From NCBI GenBank assembly GCA_964016985.1, contig OZ024835.1, forward strand, positions 689,501 to 753,500: DNA of 64,000 bases. Direction: 5' to 3'. The translations under genes were made by a program, and so were the position numbers. The stretch comes from Anodontia alba (lineage: Eukaryota; Mollusca; Bivalvia; Lucinida; Lucinidae). Under the pieces are notes generated by a model, which saw only the letters and a list, made by a program, of their open reading frames with translations, had not been told where the DNA came from and did no database searches. Below, one piece after another: positions 12,401-27,400 of this stretch; position 1 is the stretch's first letter; the number at the start of each line of letters is the position of its first letter.

Positions 12401-15400
12401 TGAATATCAATAACTCAGCAACAGGTATTTTTTCAACTATTCTTTCTCAGTTGTTTATTTATGATAAGTTTTATCATCATTGTCAACAATTTTTCAGTTA
12501 TGCTGTAATAGCGTTTGGATATGACAGTGTGAAATGATGTCTCTTTATAATGCCACCTCAATGCAGTATCACACCCTGGACACATTGGTGTAATACTATG
12601 TTGCATTATACAACACTGATGCAACTTTCTTCCCAATGTTCAATGTCAAGTGTAAGATGAACTATTGCACTTTTAGAAATTCTTATCTACGACATGGTTG
12701 GGGATTGAACCAACAACCTCCCAATTCAAAGCCTAAAACTCTATCAACAGAACCACTCAGACCAGTTACTTCTTTATTCTGAATATTTCCTTTATCCAGA
12801 CCTCTGGTATATCAACCCTTTCAGTGCTGAATAAATTGATACCATGCCCATTTCCAATGTCAGCCAATCAGATAAAATCCAGGTTCTTGATACAAATTCA
12901 CACACTTAATGAAAAACAGTACAGATCGTGATCAGCTGGTTTCAGAAGCCAACTGATCTCGCTCTACACTGTTTGTAAAGACAGGGAGTATCCGGGTTCT
13001 GCGGGACCTGCGTTAAATACAATCTTTCTTACCACTTCCATCATTCTGTAGAACAGTGACATAAATATTGACTTGTGCTTTTGGAAACTTGTGCTGAAGA
13101 ATAATAAAACAGTGAATCAATAATATCCTGTCACTTTAATGTGGCTGGCAGATAACTCTTGTTAACGAGCTCCGCAAGCGGGGCATTATACGCCCATGGC
13201 AAGTAATAAGATGTAGCACATAAATTGGCTCCTGTATAATTCAGTGCTCCAGATATAAACTGTAAGTGGAATTAATTAGAAACAAAAAAAAAAATTAAAA
13301 AATTTTCAATGGGGTATAGCTCTGCTGATATTTGGTGAACTGTAATCTAAGGGTCCAAGCTGGCCTGGAAAGTTAGGGAGAAATAACTCAATCAAACCGA
13401 GTCTCCGATTTCGTGATTTTGTGTGTTCTTTGTTTCCAAAGGCAATCCTTTTTGCCTTTTATTTCTCTCTCCTGGGAAAATAGGAAGAAGTTTGCTGCAT
13501 GCTGCAAGAAAATTTTTGTAAAGCTTTAACTTGTTTCATACTGATTTTATTTTTTTTTGGTTCTTCAAGGGAGGCAACTCAGAAGCATACATAAAAAAAA
13601 AAAAAATCCAGAAAGAATTATGTTTATAAGTTTTGATATTAGTCAAGCTTCTTAATTCTATATCATTTAATAAACTTATTTACAAAGATTTAATAATGGC
13701 AAGATTTCAGTGCAAATCTAATAAACGAAGATGGAAAAAAAAAATAACTTGCCTGTATGGCCATAACTTGAGTTATTTGCAAAAAAAAAAAAAAAATACC
13801 CATTATAAAATAAAATTTGCACACTATTACTTCAGTGGTTAGCACACTCAACTTTTAAGCAGGATATCATGGGTTCCAATCCCGCTCGGGTAGAGACAAT
13901 TTTCAGACCGTTAGTACGCCTAGCTCATACTTGCTTAGCTCATACGTGACGTGCCCTGGGTTGAGAATAAAGTGGACAGGGCAGCACTTGATGATGGACA
14001 GCGGCACCAAGTGTGCATTGATGATCCATGAAAGCAAGGCTGTACAAATACATCTACATAACAATTGCCGCTGCCTCCATGTGCCTCATAGCGTTAAAAA
14101 TCCACACAACAACAAAAGCAAAAGGTATACAAAATTTTTCAAATGGGCATAACTGCCAATATTTGGTGCACTGTAACCTTGAAATAATATGTGCTGCTCC
14201 ACATCATCGTGTAACTGTTTATGAAGTTTCAGCTTGATCGGAGGTAAACTGTAGGAGGAGTTAGCCGGAAGCGAAAAATTTAAAGAAATTTTCAAAGGGG
14301 TATAACTCTGCTATTATTTGGTGGACTGTTACCTTGAAATAATATGCACTGTTCAACATCATCTAACTACATGTACAAGTCAAGTTTCAGCTTGATTGGA
14401 TGTAATTTGTAGGAGTTAGCCGGAAACGAAGTTTACAGAAATTTTCAAAGGGACATAACTCTAACATTTGGTGGACTGTAACCCCGAACAATATGCACTG
14501 CTCCACATCATGGTCTGACTAGTATATATACCAAGTTTCAGCTTGATTGGATGTAAACTGTAAGAGGAGTTAGCCGAAAACGAAAACATTTACGGACGGA
14601 AGGACGCCAGAACCCGTAACATAATACGTCCCGTTTTTCAAACAGGCATATAAAAACTGAAGAAATTTGCACATTAGCAATCCCAGACCAGATGTCCACA
14701 ATACCAATGCACATACCACATTTAGAGAAAATCCACTGATGTTTACTCAAGTTATCATCTGGGAATGAAAATACGGACAAACCGACTTATGACAGATGGC
14801 TGGACAGACGGACAAACAGATGATCAATGTGAAACCGTAATACACCGCCATTATCGTGTGGCAAGGTATAACAACAGGGCATGACATCATGTAAAAAGAA
14901 AATTTTATAGTTTCAGATATTTAAGGCAATTTTTTTTTTTTCCATCTGAATTTTTTCTTATTTCGACATCATAACATATGTGGTGGTTACTCATTAGAAG
15001 TGCCTCACCAAGGCACTTCTAATGAGTACCCACAACAAATGTTTGTGCAGAAATTCAAAAAAGGTTTATGAGGATACCCACCCTTATCTGGAATTATGGA
15101 AATCATTAACACAAGATCTGCAACATATGAAAATATACTTTCACATTACAAAAACATGCCTATTCAAATATACTGAAAATTTTACCACCAAAAAATGAAA
15201 ATTTTCAGATAAAAATTCTGATAATTTTCATATTTCTGCTAAAAAACAGATTGTGGGAACTCGTTAGAACCACCTTGATTAGGCAGTTCTAATGAGTACC
15301 CACAATCTATCTTTTTGAGCAGGTATAAAAAAAATAATGTATACCCCTGTAAACCCCAGTTTTACTATATAAAAGTGGGATTTAAGGGGGTCAAAATTAT

Positions 15401-18400
15401 CTAGGCATGTTTTCGTAATGGCATGTATGTGCATCTAGTGAAGACTCGGTGCAACCTTGGCAAAATAAGTTGTATCCCTCGAAGAATTTGTTACAGCTTT
15501 CTAATAATTGAAATTAAGATTTTACTGTTGGAAATCTCAGAACATTATAATACTAGCAATTTTCTTTTAGTCTTTATTCATGTTTTGTCTTGTTCCTTGT
15601 TTTATTGTTGTGTTTAGTCAATCCTGCCTGGCATTGTGATCACCCTGTTAGGGTAGAAGGAGATCTGGGCCCAGTCGTTCAAAGCGTTGTTAGCTTAACA
15701 AGCTCGTTAAGGGTCATTTCGTTAACTGTTTTAGCAGATTCAATATACAATATTCTGATATTTTTTGCTGAAAAAATGTGAGTAGCTTTTGCCCTGCAAA
15801 AGCTACTCACATTTTTTCAGCAAAAAATTTCAGCATATTTGCGTATCACTCGATGTAAATTTTAACCAATCGTTAACTAACGACATTGTTTGCTTTGAAC
15901 AACGGGGCCCTGGCTGTTTTGTTATAAATTTCTTTGGTTTATGGCTTGTGTACTTGGAGACAATTTGCATGAAGTGTCATATCCTATTTTCTAGGAAAAA
16001 TAAGAAAAATATTTCAAAATGTCGTCTGCTGAAATTTTTACCCAGCACTAAAAATAGGATTTGACACTTCATGCAAATTGTCTCCTTTGGAGACAATTTG
16101 CATGAAGTGTCATATCCTATTTTCTAGGAAAAATAAGAAAAATATTTCAAAATGTCGTCTGCTGAAATTTTTACACAGCATGCAGTGTTAAATGTCTGAA
16201 TACTAGGGTAAATATGAGCCATAATAGCAGAAAACATACCTTCAGACATGTGACCCCTGTAAGATTTAGATCAGCCTGCACAGTTGCACAGTCTGATCAG
16301 AACCTACATAGACAGCATTTATGATACACTGGCTCAGTCTCCAGTGACTAAATTTTTTTTTCTTGTAATCCTGTTTGATAATTCACTAAAATAAAACCAA
16401 AATAATACCATGACGATAAAAACTGACCAATCCTGTTCGATAATCCACTAAAATAAAACAAAAAATAATGACTACAAAGGCTGGTCTGCCTTAATGGTCA
16501 TGGTACGAGTTTGATTTTATTTTAGTGGATTATCAAACAGAATTATAAGAAAAAAATATTTAGTCACCGGAGACTGGGGCCAGTCTGCATTTTGGATTGC
16601 TAAGGAAGCAAAGTTTCTTCATGCAAACAATCATTACAAAAACAAATATATAGAAAAGTTCACCTTCAAAAACTGTAAATTTTCAAACACTCTGATATTT
16701 TCATATTCTGCTTAAAACATATTGTAGGTACTTGTTAGAACTGCCTCACCAAGGCAGTTCTAACAAGAACCCACAATCTATGTTTTAAGCAGAAATAATA
16801 ATGTATACCCCAGTAAACCCAAGTTTTACTATATAAAAGTGGGGTTTAAGGGGGTCAAATTTATATAGGTATATTTTCCTGATGGGAGACTGATCAGACT
16901 TTACAGGTGAGCAGGCTGATTTAAGTCTTAGTTGGGAATATATGGAAGAAAGTACTTTTGTGACATTGCCGCTCATACAATACCAGACAAACAGCAGGCT
17001 CCAAAGCTTCTAGCAACTGCACAGAGAAATCCTTCTCCTCCCCATCTTGCTGGTGAAGTCGGCGGTGCTGACAGGAGAATGTGGCAAACTTGAATTCACA
17101 TGTCAGCTGTCCCTTCATACTGAATTCTTCCTTCTTGATCACCTCACGAGGACCATAGCTAAAACAGAGAAAACCATTGCTCCAAATGAGAAGTATTTTC
17201 AATATAAAACAATTCTAAGGGTTAATGAAGAAACACACAGACCTACATTTGTAGATAACAAGGGATATCATGATAATATTATTATACTGGAACCTCCTTA
17301 TAAAAAGATTCACCATAAAATTGTTTGGATAAAAACGGACTAAAGATGGACCCCAAAATTATTGTATCTAAACAAAAATGTATAGATTATATAGAAAAAT
17401 GACCATTTATGGTCATTTTTCTGTATAATCCAGACATTTTTGTAAGGATACAAGGCCGGTTAATGGTGGACCCCAAATTTGTTGTATCCAAACAAAAATG
17501 TATAGATTTTATAGAAAATTGACCATTTATGGTCATTTTTCTATATAATTTAGACATTTTTGCAAGGATACAAGGCTGGTTAATGGTGGCCCCAAAATTG
17601 TTGTATCCAAACAAAAATTTATAGATTATATAGAAACATGACTGTTTATGGTCATTTTTCTACGTATTCTAAACATTTTTGTATGGACCCAGCACTAATG
17701 TTATAAAGAGGGTGTGGTGTCTTTTTCTCATTTTTCCATGCAAACATATATGGTGGGTACTCAGAAATGCCTCTCTGAGGTGCTTCTAATGAGTACCTTC
17801 AAAATATATCTTCATATAGAAGTAAGAAAAATATCAACTACTTTTCATTGAAAAGAGCACCTTATCCAGAGCTATGGTAAAAGAAAAACTACCATTTACA
17901 CAACCGTATGGTGTTGGCTCATATTGCATAGTGCCGCTATAACAAGGCTAAACATTTACAGTGAGGCAAAGCTCATGAGTGCCTATAAGACAGGTTGTGT
18001 TGTCTTAGTTACGGGGATTAGATACACTTTCAAGAGAGGTTACTCAGTCAAAATACATGGTGTTTTGCCTCCCTTCTGAAAAGATGTTTAACCCTTCTCT
18101 TGCTGAACACGACATGCCCTGTCTTAGCAAACAGCGTAGATCCAGATCAGTTGGCTTCTGAAGAAGCCAACTGATCTGGATCTGCATTGTTTGTCATTAA
18201 ATAAGTGAATTTCTATCAAAAACCCAAATCAAGTAATCTGATTGGCTGGAAATTAGAAGTGGGTGTGGCATCTTAATTTATTCAACAAGGCAAGGGTTAA
18301 TCTAAAAGGAAAAAAATTGTAAAATATCCACCTAATGAGGGCGCAATTTAAAGAAAGATCTGCAGGGGACTTCCTGTGGAGTACATTTACTGATGCTTAT

Positions 18401-21400
18401 GCAATATTATTTTTTGGATTTTCTTCATAAAAGCATATGTTGTTGGTATTCATTTGCATTATTTCGAATTGGCCATAGCAACATATAAGGCACTTTTTTC
18501 ATCTGAAAAATGCTGATATCTTTCTTATTTCTTCACGAAAATATATGTTGTGGTATTCATTAGAAGTTCCTCAGCGAGGTGCTTCTAATGAGTACACACA
18601 ACATATGAGTTTGTTGAGAAATAAGAAAAATATTATGTGGATACCCCCTCTTATATGTAGCTATGCTTGGCCAATGGCCTGGGGCTTGGTATGCAACATT
18701 GGAGATGCTTTATAATTGGTGACATGGGCCAAATAAAGTTTGAAAAAATTATAACCTTTGGTTGACATTGACCTTTTTACAGAAAGGTCAAATTTTTCTT
18801 TGTAGACGTCTAAAGGCAGAACCTTAAAAATCTTTATGTCTGAAACTAGAAGGCTTTATCTTGAGGACCTCTAGCCCTGGGGTCAAAAATGGCCCCGCCC
18901 CAGGGGTCACTTGTTTTCAAAGACTCATATAGGGAAAATGCTTCAAATGTCTTCTCCTCAGAAACCACTGGGCCAATCAAAGCCAAATTTCACATGAAGC
19001 CTCAATGGGTTGGGGGAATGAAGTTTGTTCACAGCATCTCGGTCACTTGAACAAGATGGCCACAACACCCATATATGGTAAAAAGCTTTTAAAAATCTTT
19101 TTCTCCTAACCAACCACCCTTGGGCTTGGTATGCAGCACTGGTGTCACCGGCGCAATAAAACTGGAAAAATTATAACCTTCAGCTGACCTTGCCTTTTTT
19201 ATGGAAAGAACAAATGTTTTTTACACAGAGTCGTACAGGCAAAACTTTAAAAATCTTCTTGTCTGAAACTAGAAGGCCCAGGCTTTTGACATATGGTATG
19301 TAGCTATATCTTGTTGACCTCATCCAAGATTGTTCAAATTATAGCCATGGGTACCCACAATGTATGTTTTTATAAAGAAGTAGATAAAAGTACACTGGCT
19401 GTAATTTAAAGGCTACAAAATTGCTTGACTATGTGCTTATAGGAGCATGTGTGGTAATTAGGTAGAATGGGGTAATAATAAACATTTTCTTAGACGCTCT
19501 TCAGAATTTGAGCATTTATAAAGGTTTAAAAGTTGTTTTACAAGGGTCATGCAAAAAGTTCCATCACTAATAGGCTTCCTAAGTTTTCTCCTGGATATTA
19601 AAATATGCTTCACTGCACTTGAATGGTGTGTTGAATAGCTAATGACACCTGTTTATTTCGTGTAAATTGCTTTCCAACTGACTGAGTTATTTCAAACTGA
19701 AATAGATGCAGTCATATACACTGTCCAATTTATTTGTTACAATAAGAAACGACCAAGCAAAGGATGGTCAGGAGTCCACCTTTTACATGACAACGCCTTC
19801 TCTCTTAAGTGTGAGGTTGTTAAGTCTTTTTTGGCTTCTGAAAAGGTGAAAGTTTTAAACCATCCACCTTATTCACCTGACCTGACTTCTTTTTATTTCC
19901 AAGGCTTAAGAAAATACTTTCTGGAAATAAGTATACGTCTAGAAGTTCTCTTCGTAGCGCTATTTATCAGTCTCCAACAGATACCAAAAGAAGACTATTT
20001 ATCTGCTTTTTGAGACTGGGTAAAAAGGTTACAAAAATGTGTTTCAGTGAAGGGGGAATACTTTGAAGGTTTGTAATAGAAATATGATTGATAAAACATA
20101 GCACTGAAGTAATCAGAATCAAGTGACAAAACTTTTTGCAGGACCCTCGTAGCATAAGGATTAATGTCAGATAATTTTCCACAGTCTTTAAGGTGTATGA
20201 ATCTACATGACTGTACATTAAAGTGCAAATTGGCAATACTGAGAGGGGAAATCTGGCAAATTTTCCCACATTATTAAGCCTTCTCTTGCTGAACACAACA
20301 TGCCCTGTCTAAGCAAACAGTGTAGATCCAGATCAGCTGGCTTCTAAGAAGCCAACTGATCTGGATCTGCATTGTCTGTCATTAAATATGTGTATTTCTA
20401 TCTAAATCCCAGATCAAGTAATCTGATTGGCTGGAAATTAGAAGTGGGCATGGCATCTTAATTTATTCAGGATGACAAGGGTTAAATAAATGAATAAACA
20501 ATGAACAAATAAGCCCTAGCTTAAGAAAAGGTATTTACTGCATACATGTAGGAATACAGAGAGGACAGATTTGCCTGTACAATCAAAACTGACTGATACA
20601 GGAGAATATATCAAGGGCCTATTAAGACCCTGATCAAACCATGTGGTAACTCAGGGTAATATGGACCCTCCTTGTCTGCATATGCTGTCTCAGACAAAGC
20701 TAAACTGTTGCAAATCTTGCTACATGTGGCTCTACTTGTCCAAACTATCCTGCTTCCTTCATAATTAGAAATTTCAATTTCCTAATACTGGGAATAACAA
20801 TGCTCAGCTCTAGACAATAAGAGTATTCATATACATTACAAAAACACGCCTAAATATACAGAAAATTTTACCTCCAAAAACCTAAACTTTTCAGATAAAA
20901 AACTCTAATATTTTTCATATTTCTGCTCAAAACATAGATTGTGGGTACTCATTAGACCCACCTCGAAAAACTCTAATATTTTTCATATTTCTGCTCAAAA
21001 CATAGATTGTGGGTTCTCATTAGAACTGCCTTGATGAGGTGGTTCTAATGAGTACCCACAATCTATGTTTTGAGCAGAAATATGAAAAATATTAGAGTTT
21101 TTTATCTGAAAAGTTTAGGTTCTAATGAGAACCCACAATCTATGTTCTGAACAGAAATAAGAAAAATAATGTATACCCCTGTAAACCCCAGTTTTACTAT
21201 ATAAAAGTGGGGTTTAAGGAGGTTAAAATTATATAGGCATGTTTTCGTGATGGATGTTTGTTTCTTCTATCTCTGAGAAAACATAAAAAAAGTATATATT
21301 GTGGGTTTTTATTTGATATACCACAGGAGCTTTTATACAGTACTCATAAGGCCACAATATTATGTTGTTTGTTTACTTACACTGCACATATGACCTTGGT

Positions 21401-24400
21401 CTCATTCTGTTCTATGTAAGCAGAACCTTGGGCTTGACTAACCACTCCAGTTTTTAAAACTGAAAATAAAAAAAAAATAGTCTAGTTGACGCTTAGTTCT
21501 AGGGGTAAAAATTTCAGCAGATGACATTCTGAAACATGTTTCTTTTTTTTCCTCAGAAAAAATGATTTGACATTTTATGAAAATTGTCTCCATTTTCTCA
21601 GAAAACATGATTTGACATTTTGTGCAAATTGTCTCCATTGGAGACAATTTGCATAAAATGTCAAATCATGTTTTCTAGGATAATTAAGAAAACTGTCAAT
21701 AGTTTGTAATCTGTTGAATTTGCCCAGAGAGTGATACAGATCAAATCTATTACGGTAAATGTCCTAAAATTTCGTACACCAAAGTTTCAAATAAAATTGC
21801 ATATGCAAACAGTGCAGACCCAGATCAGACTGTCCTGAAGGAGCAGTCTGACTAGGGTCTAGACTGTTTGCCTTTTAATTAAATATTATAAGAAATAACT
21901 GCATAAAAAAAAAACAAAATTTAAGGCTAAAAAGTATGGAAAAAGTGCTCGAAATTTTAGGACATTTACTGTATGTATACACATGAAACAATTAAATATG
22001 CAGCCCAACATAAAAGGTGTCTTAGGAGTATAACAACAAAGGACAGATTAGGCTCGGCTGTAGTGCAGTCTGATCAGGGCCTTTGTTGTCCATTTACAGA
22101 ACCAGTGGCTATTGTAGAATAATAAAAGCTCTGCTCAGACTATGGCTTCACTTGTTGATCTGGATCACCATTTCGAAAACATGCCTATTCAAATATATTG
22201 AGAATTTTTCTACAAAAAAAATGAAAACTTACAGATGAAAAATTCTGGTAGTTCTCATATTTCCGCTCAAAAAATATATTGTGAGTACTCATTAGAACTG
22301 CCTCACCAAGGCAGTTCTAACAAGTACCCACAATCTCTGTTTTTGAGCAGAAATAAGAAAATTACTGTATACCCCTGTAAACTCCAGTTTTACTGTACAA
22401 AACTGGGGTTTAAGGCGGTCAAAACTATATACTGGTAGATGTGTTTTCGTGATGACTTCTGTACATATATGACCCAAAAATCCCTTTTCAAACACTGAGG
22501 CCAACATGCACTATTTGCAGACCTATGAGGGCTAAAGTTGGAGATAATCGCCATAGTACGAGAAAATAGCCACAGTTGGAGAAAAGATATTTCATATTTA
22601 TGCCCAGCAAAGAATCAGTCCTGTCTGCCCATCCATATAGTCAAAGCTGTCCAACAGACACTCCTTAGATGGTCCAAGGCAAATACTCAATTCTGCCTGC
22701 CCATCAAAATAGTCCAAGCTGTCTGACAGAGACTCTTTAGATGGTCCAAGACAAAGACTCAATTCTGCCTGCCCATCCATACAGTCCAAGCTGTCTGACA
22801 GACACTCTTTAGACAGTCCAAGGCAAAGACTCAATTCTGCCTGTCTATACATACAGTCCAAGCTGTCTGACAGACACTCTTTAGATGGTCTAAGACAAAG
22901 ACTCAATTCTGCCTGCCCATCCATACAGTCCAAGCTGTCTGACAGACACTCTTTAGATGGTCCAAGGCAAAGACTCAATTCTGCCTGTCTATACATACAG
23001 TCCAAGCTGTCTGACAGACACTCTTTAGATGGTCCAAGGCAAAGACTCAATTCTGCCTGTCTATACATACAGTCCAAGCTGTCTGACAGACACTCTTTAG
23101 ATGGTCCAAGGCAAAGACTCAATTCTGCCTGCCCATCCATACAGTCCAAGCTGTCTGACAGACATTCCAAGGCAAAGACTCAATTCTGCCTGCCCATCCA
23201 TACAGTCCAAGCTGTCTGACAGACACTCTTTAAACAGTCCAAGGCAAATACACAATTCTGCCTGCCCATCCATACAGTCCAAGCTGTCCAAAAGACACTC
23301 TTTAGATGGTCCAAGGCAAAGACTCAATTCTGCCTGCCCATCCATACAGTCCAAGCTGTCTGATAGACACTCTTTAGATAGTCCAAGGCAAAGACTCAAT
23401 TCTGCCTGCCCATCCATACAGTCCAAGCTGTCTGACAGACACTCTTTAGATGGTCCAAGGCAAAGACTCAATTCTGCCTGCCCATCCATACAGTCCAAGC
23501 TGTCTGACACACACTCTTTAGATAGTCCAAGGCAAAGACTCAATTCTGCCTGCCCATCCATACAGTCCAAGCTGTCTGACAGACACTCTTTAGATGGTCC
23601 AAGGCAAAGACTCAATTCTGCCTGCCCATCCATACAGTCCAAGCTGTCTGACAGACACTCTTTAGACAGTCCAAGGCAAAGATTCAATTCTGCCTGCCCA
23701 TCCATACAGTCCAAGCCGTCTTTGTGGATAGCTAAGGATCCCAGCTTCTTCAGACAGAGAAGTCTAATTACAATGCATGGATGGTGATGTAAACTGATCA
23801 AAATCTTTGCTGGGTGGATATTTTTGTGAAAAACACGTCCAAAACTTCTTAACTAATCTTACCTAAGATAAATTTCTACACTTTAATCAGGAAGTAAAAA
23901 TTCAGACAGTAGCTTTCAAGGTAAGAACACATTCCTATCACGAAAAGATGCCTACATAATTCTGACCCCCTTAAACCCCACTTTTATATAGTAAAACAGG
24001 GTTTTACCGGGGTATACATTATTTTTCTTATATCTGCTCAAAAACATAGATTGTGGGTGCTCATTGGAACCGCCTCGTTGAGCAGTTCTAATGAGTACTC
24101 ACAATCTATGTTTTGAGCAGATATAAGAAAAATATCAGAATTTTGTTGTAGGTACTCATTAGAAGTGCCTACAAGAGGCACTTCTAATGAGTACCCACAA
24201 CATATGTTTTCATGGAACATCCAGGAGGCCTTTCTAATGAGTACCCACAACATATGAGAAATAAGAAAAACCTGGAAGAGGGCTTAATTAAGAGTAAATA
24301 TATATTTTCTACAAACTGATTATTAACCGATGATCAGTTGGTTTTACAAAACTGATGAATCACTATGAAATTCTGGCCAATTCCCAACACAAGTATTTCA

Positions 24401-27400
24401 GCTTATCAAAAGGTAGTAAATTGGCTTGTTCAAATTTAGGACAAGTATGGTAAGGAGTTAAGGTGTCTGAATAGTATAAGTAAAACTCATACACGATAGC
24501 CAATGATTTTGTTTGAGGTTAATGAAATATCTTGATCTATCTTATGGTGATATCCAAATATGTCCGAATATGGTTGGTTGGTTGGAGTTTAACAGCCACT
24601 ATCAAGGTCATGTCATGCTGGTCAGTTTACCTAACTACACTTTGCCTGGGCAGGCTTAGTCCTCTAAGTTAACCAGTGCTTCTGCACATATTTTTGCCAG
24701 AAACTTGAATCAGCAGAAAGGAATGACCATAGAAACTATTTCAAACCTGCGACCTTCTGATCAGAGAGAGAGAGACAGATGGACAGAGAGGACATATGAG
24801 AGAAAATGTTTAAAAGGCTGACTTACAAATGGGTCTTATTCTGTCTTCTTTTCTTCCATCTTTCCTTTCATCTAACTCATTCAGCTGAAGTTAAAAGAAG
24901 GAATACATGTACATATGGTAAAGAGGGAATTCTTTCCTTCTAGAGCAGCTCCCGTATCTTAAAGACTCCAAATGGTTAAAAAGAACTAAATTCTTAGAAC
25001 AACATTTTGTCTGACATGTTCAGCAGTCCTAGGAATATCGCATACTATGACTATTTTAGTCTTTTATTCGAGGGTTGAGCGCAAGACTAGCGTAACTCAG
25101 ATGGTTGTTTTTCCCCAAACCTAATCTCCTCACCATGAAGGCATTATGAAGATTACAACATTTCTTTCTGTAAACAATGAAAATTTAGGTGCCATTGCTC
25201 GTATGAGCAATGGCACCTAAATTTGCATTGTTTACAAAGGGGTCCAAGTTGCCCCTAAACAAGGGTTTCAAAAATATGTTTGAGTTACAATAGTCTTGCG
25301 CTCAACCCTCGTATTGCTTGAAGGGTAACTTTCTAAAGTTTAAAGAATGACTGTTTTATTCAACACGTTCAACAAATTTACTATCGAGTTTGTTTAAAAT
25401 ATTGGAGAAATACATGTATGAGCTTGAATATTCCATGACCTAACTTAACTGGTAGCGGATCATGTGTTTTTGCAGGTGAGTGAAAATCTGAAAAGTATGT
25501 TTCGGGTCCACTGAAACACCCCAAACACACCAAACCTCCAAAAACATAGTTATCATGGCTCAACAGTATTATAGTGTTGACAATATGTGTTGACTATGTT
25601 GTGTCAGAATCAGAATCTAGGAGTATGCTAGCCCTGTTGAGACCCTGATTGTCACCCACATGGAATAGTACTCCAGGAAAAATTAGAAGCGGTTCAGAAT
25701 CGTGTTGCTAGGTTTGTGACTGTCAACAATGATAAGAAGTTATACAATCTCAGTCAAGAATTCACTTAAATCATGGTTACAAAGTCTGACATCAGGACCA
25801 TTATAAAAAAAAAAAAAAAAAAATACTGTTTACCTTATAGTTGTCTCTGCATATATTAATGTTTTGTTTGACAGCTTTGACAGGTAAAATGTGTTTTAAG
25901 AAAGCTCCCAGGTCAACCCTCACATGATCCCCTAAAGGTAAATTTAAATGATCCGGTATTGGCAGAAATGCATAGACGAAAACTATAGAACATATTTGCA
26001 CCTACACAGGACAAATTTAAAAGTTTATGCACAAACTGATTCTACTTACTGACATATGTTTCAGTCTGCAAGAGTTTTTTTTTTTTTTTTTTTTTTCAAT
26101 AAGCCTTATCACAAGAGTTCCGCTCTGGGGTCCCCTGGGAAGACCTCTATGCTGATGATCTTGTTATCATCGCTGAATTGCTTGAGGAAAGTGTTAGGAG
26201 GCTCTTGACATGGAAAGAAGCAATGGAGAAGAAAGGACTGAGAGTAAATGCAGGAAAGACAAAAATTATGATCTGCGGTACGGGACTTGACCTCCTGCAG
26301 ATTTCAGGTGAGTTTTCATGTGCCGTCTGTCGCACTGGAGTGGGCAGCAACAGCATCTTCTGTAATGGCTGCAAGCACTGGGTGCACAAGAAATGCAGTG
26401 GGCTCAAGCGCTTGAAAAAAGATCCTGACTACAGATGTACATGGTGCCAGGGAACTGCATGCCCCTTTAATGGCAGACCACAGAAGGAAGTCCAGGTCGG
26501 ACCTGACAAGCTTGAGGTGGTAGCTTCCTTTTGCTACTTAGGAGACATGCTCTCAGCAGCAGGTGGCTGTGAACTTTCAACCACAACACGTGTGAAAACC
26601 GCCTGGAAGAAGTTAAAGGATCTGCTACCAGTTCTCTCTTAATGCCACCTCTCTATCAAAACATGTGGCCGTGTGTACAGCTCTTGTACAATGCTCCATG
26701 CCAGCGAGACTTGGCCATTTACAAAGCCAAATCTCCAGTGTCTGCAGTGAAATGACAGGGCAATGATCAGACAGATGTGCAATGTCAGACCGCAAGACAT
26801 TGTCACCACCAGGTCCAATGAGCTACTTGTGCGGCTTGGCATTGAGGATCTGGGACACATTCTGAAGGAGAGAAGACTCTGATGGTATGGACATGTGGAA
26901 TGCTCCAATGGTGCAGTCAAAACAGCCTTTGACATACAGGTTGATGGAAAGCATGGGCCTGGGAGGCCCAAGATAACATGGAAACAGCTGACAGAGCAGG
27001 ATTGCAGAGAGTGGAAGCTCTTGGCCATCAACCCTCATGACAGACATACCTGGAGATCTGGTGTGAGATCTGCCATGCGTGCAGCAAGCCAGCTATCTGG
27101 AAGGGGCCCCACTGGTGTGGATGTTGCCCCTGTACCTGCACATTAATAAAAAATCCGATTATGATGATATATGAAACATTTGATACTAGGACAATATGAC
27201 TTGATTATTACCTCTGTTGAAGGTGCAGAGAATGGTATGGTTACGTTTACCTCTCTGGTAAAAGCTAGGGACTAACTTCCTATATCACAGGTCCTGGTGA
27301 ATGAATGTCACTAGACTTATCACCAGTAAAAATTCTGATACTGATCCGCTAATGATGAGTTGACTGTAATGTAGAGAGGAACCAACTGGATAGTGATACT

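Noticed and set aside
22598..23801. Long repeat ORFs on both strands
   Set aside because: Same explanation for the second 72-bp array. Both strands are equally open, and the array is inside an EXOSC6 intron between two well-supported exons.
25834..25931. Possible extra EXOSC6 exon (minus) with acceptor TTACCTTTAG and donor GTAAAC
   Set aside because: The splice sites look usable, but in the phase left by exon 1 it meets a TGA at the fourth codon, and its frame DHVRVDLGAFLKH has no counterpart in Mtr3. It could at most be a poison exon.
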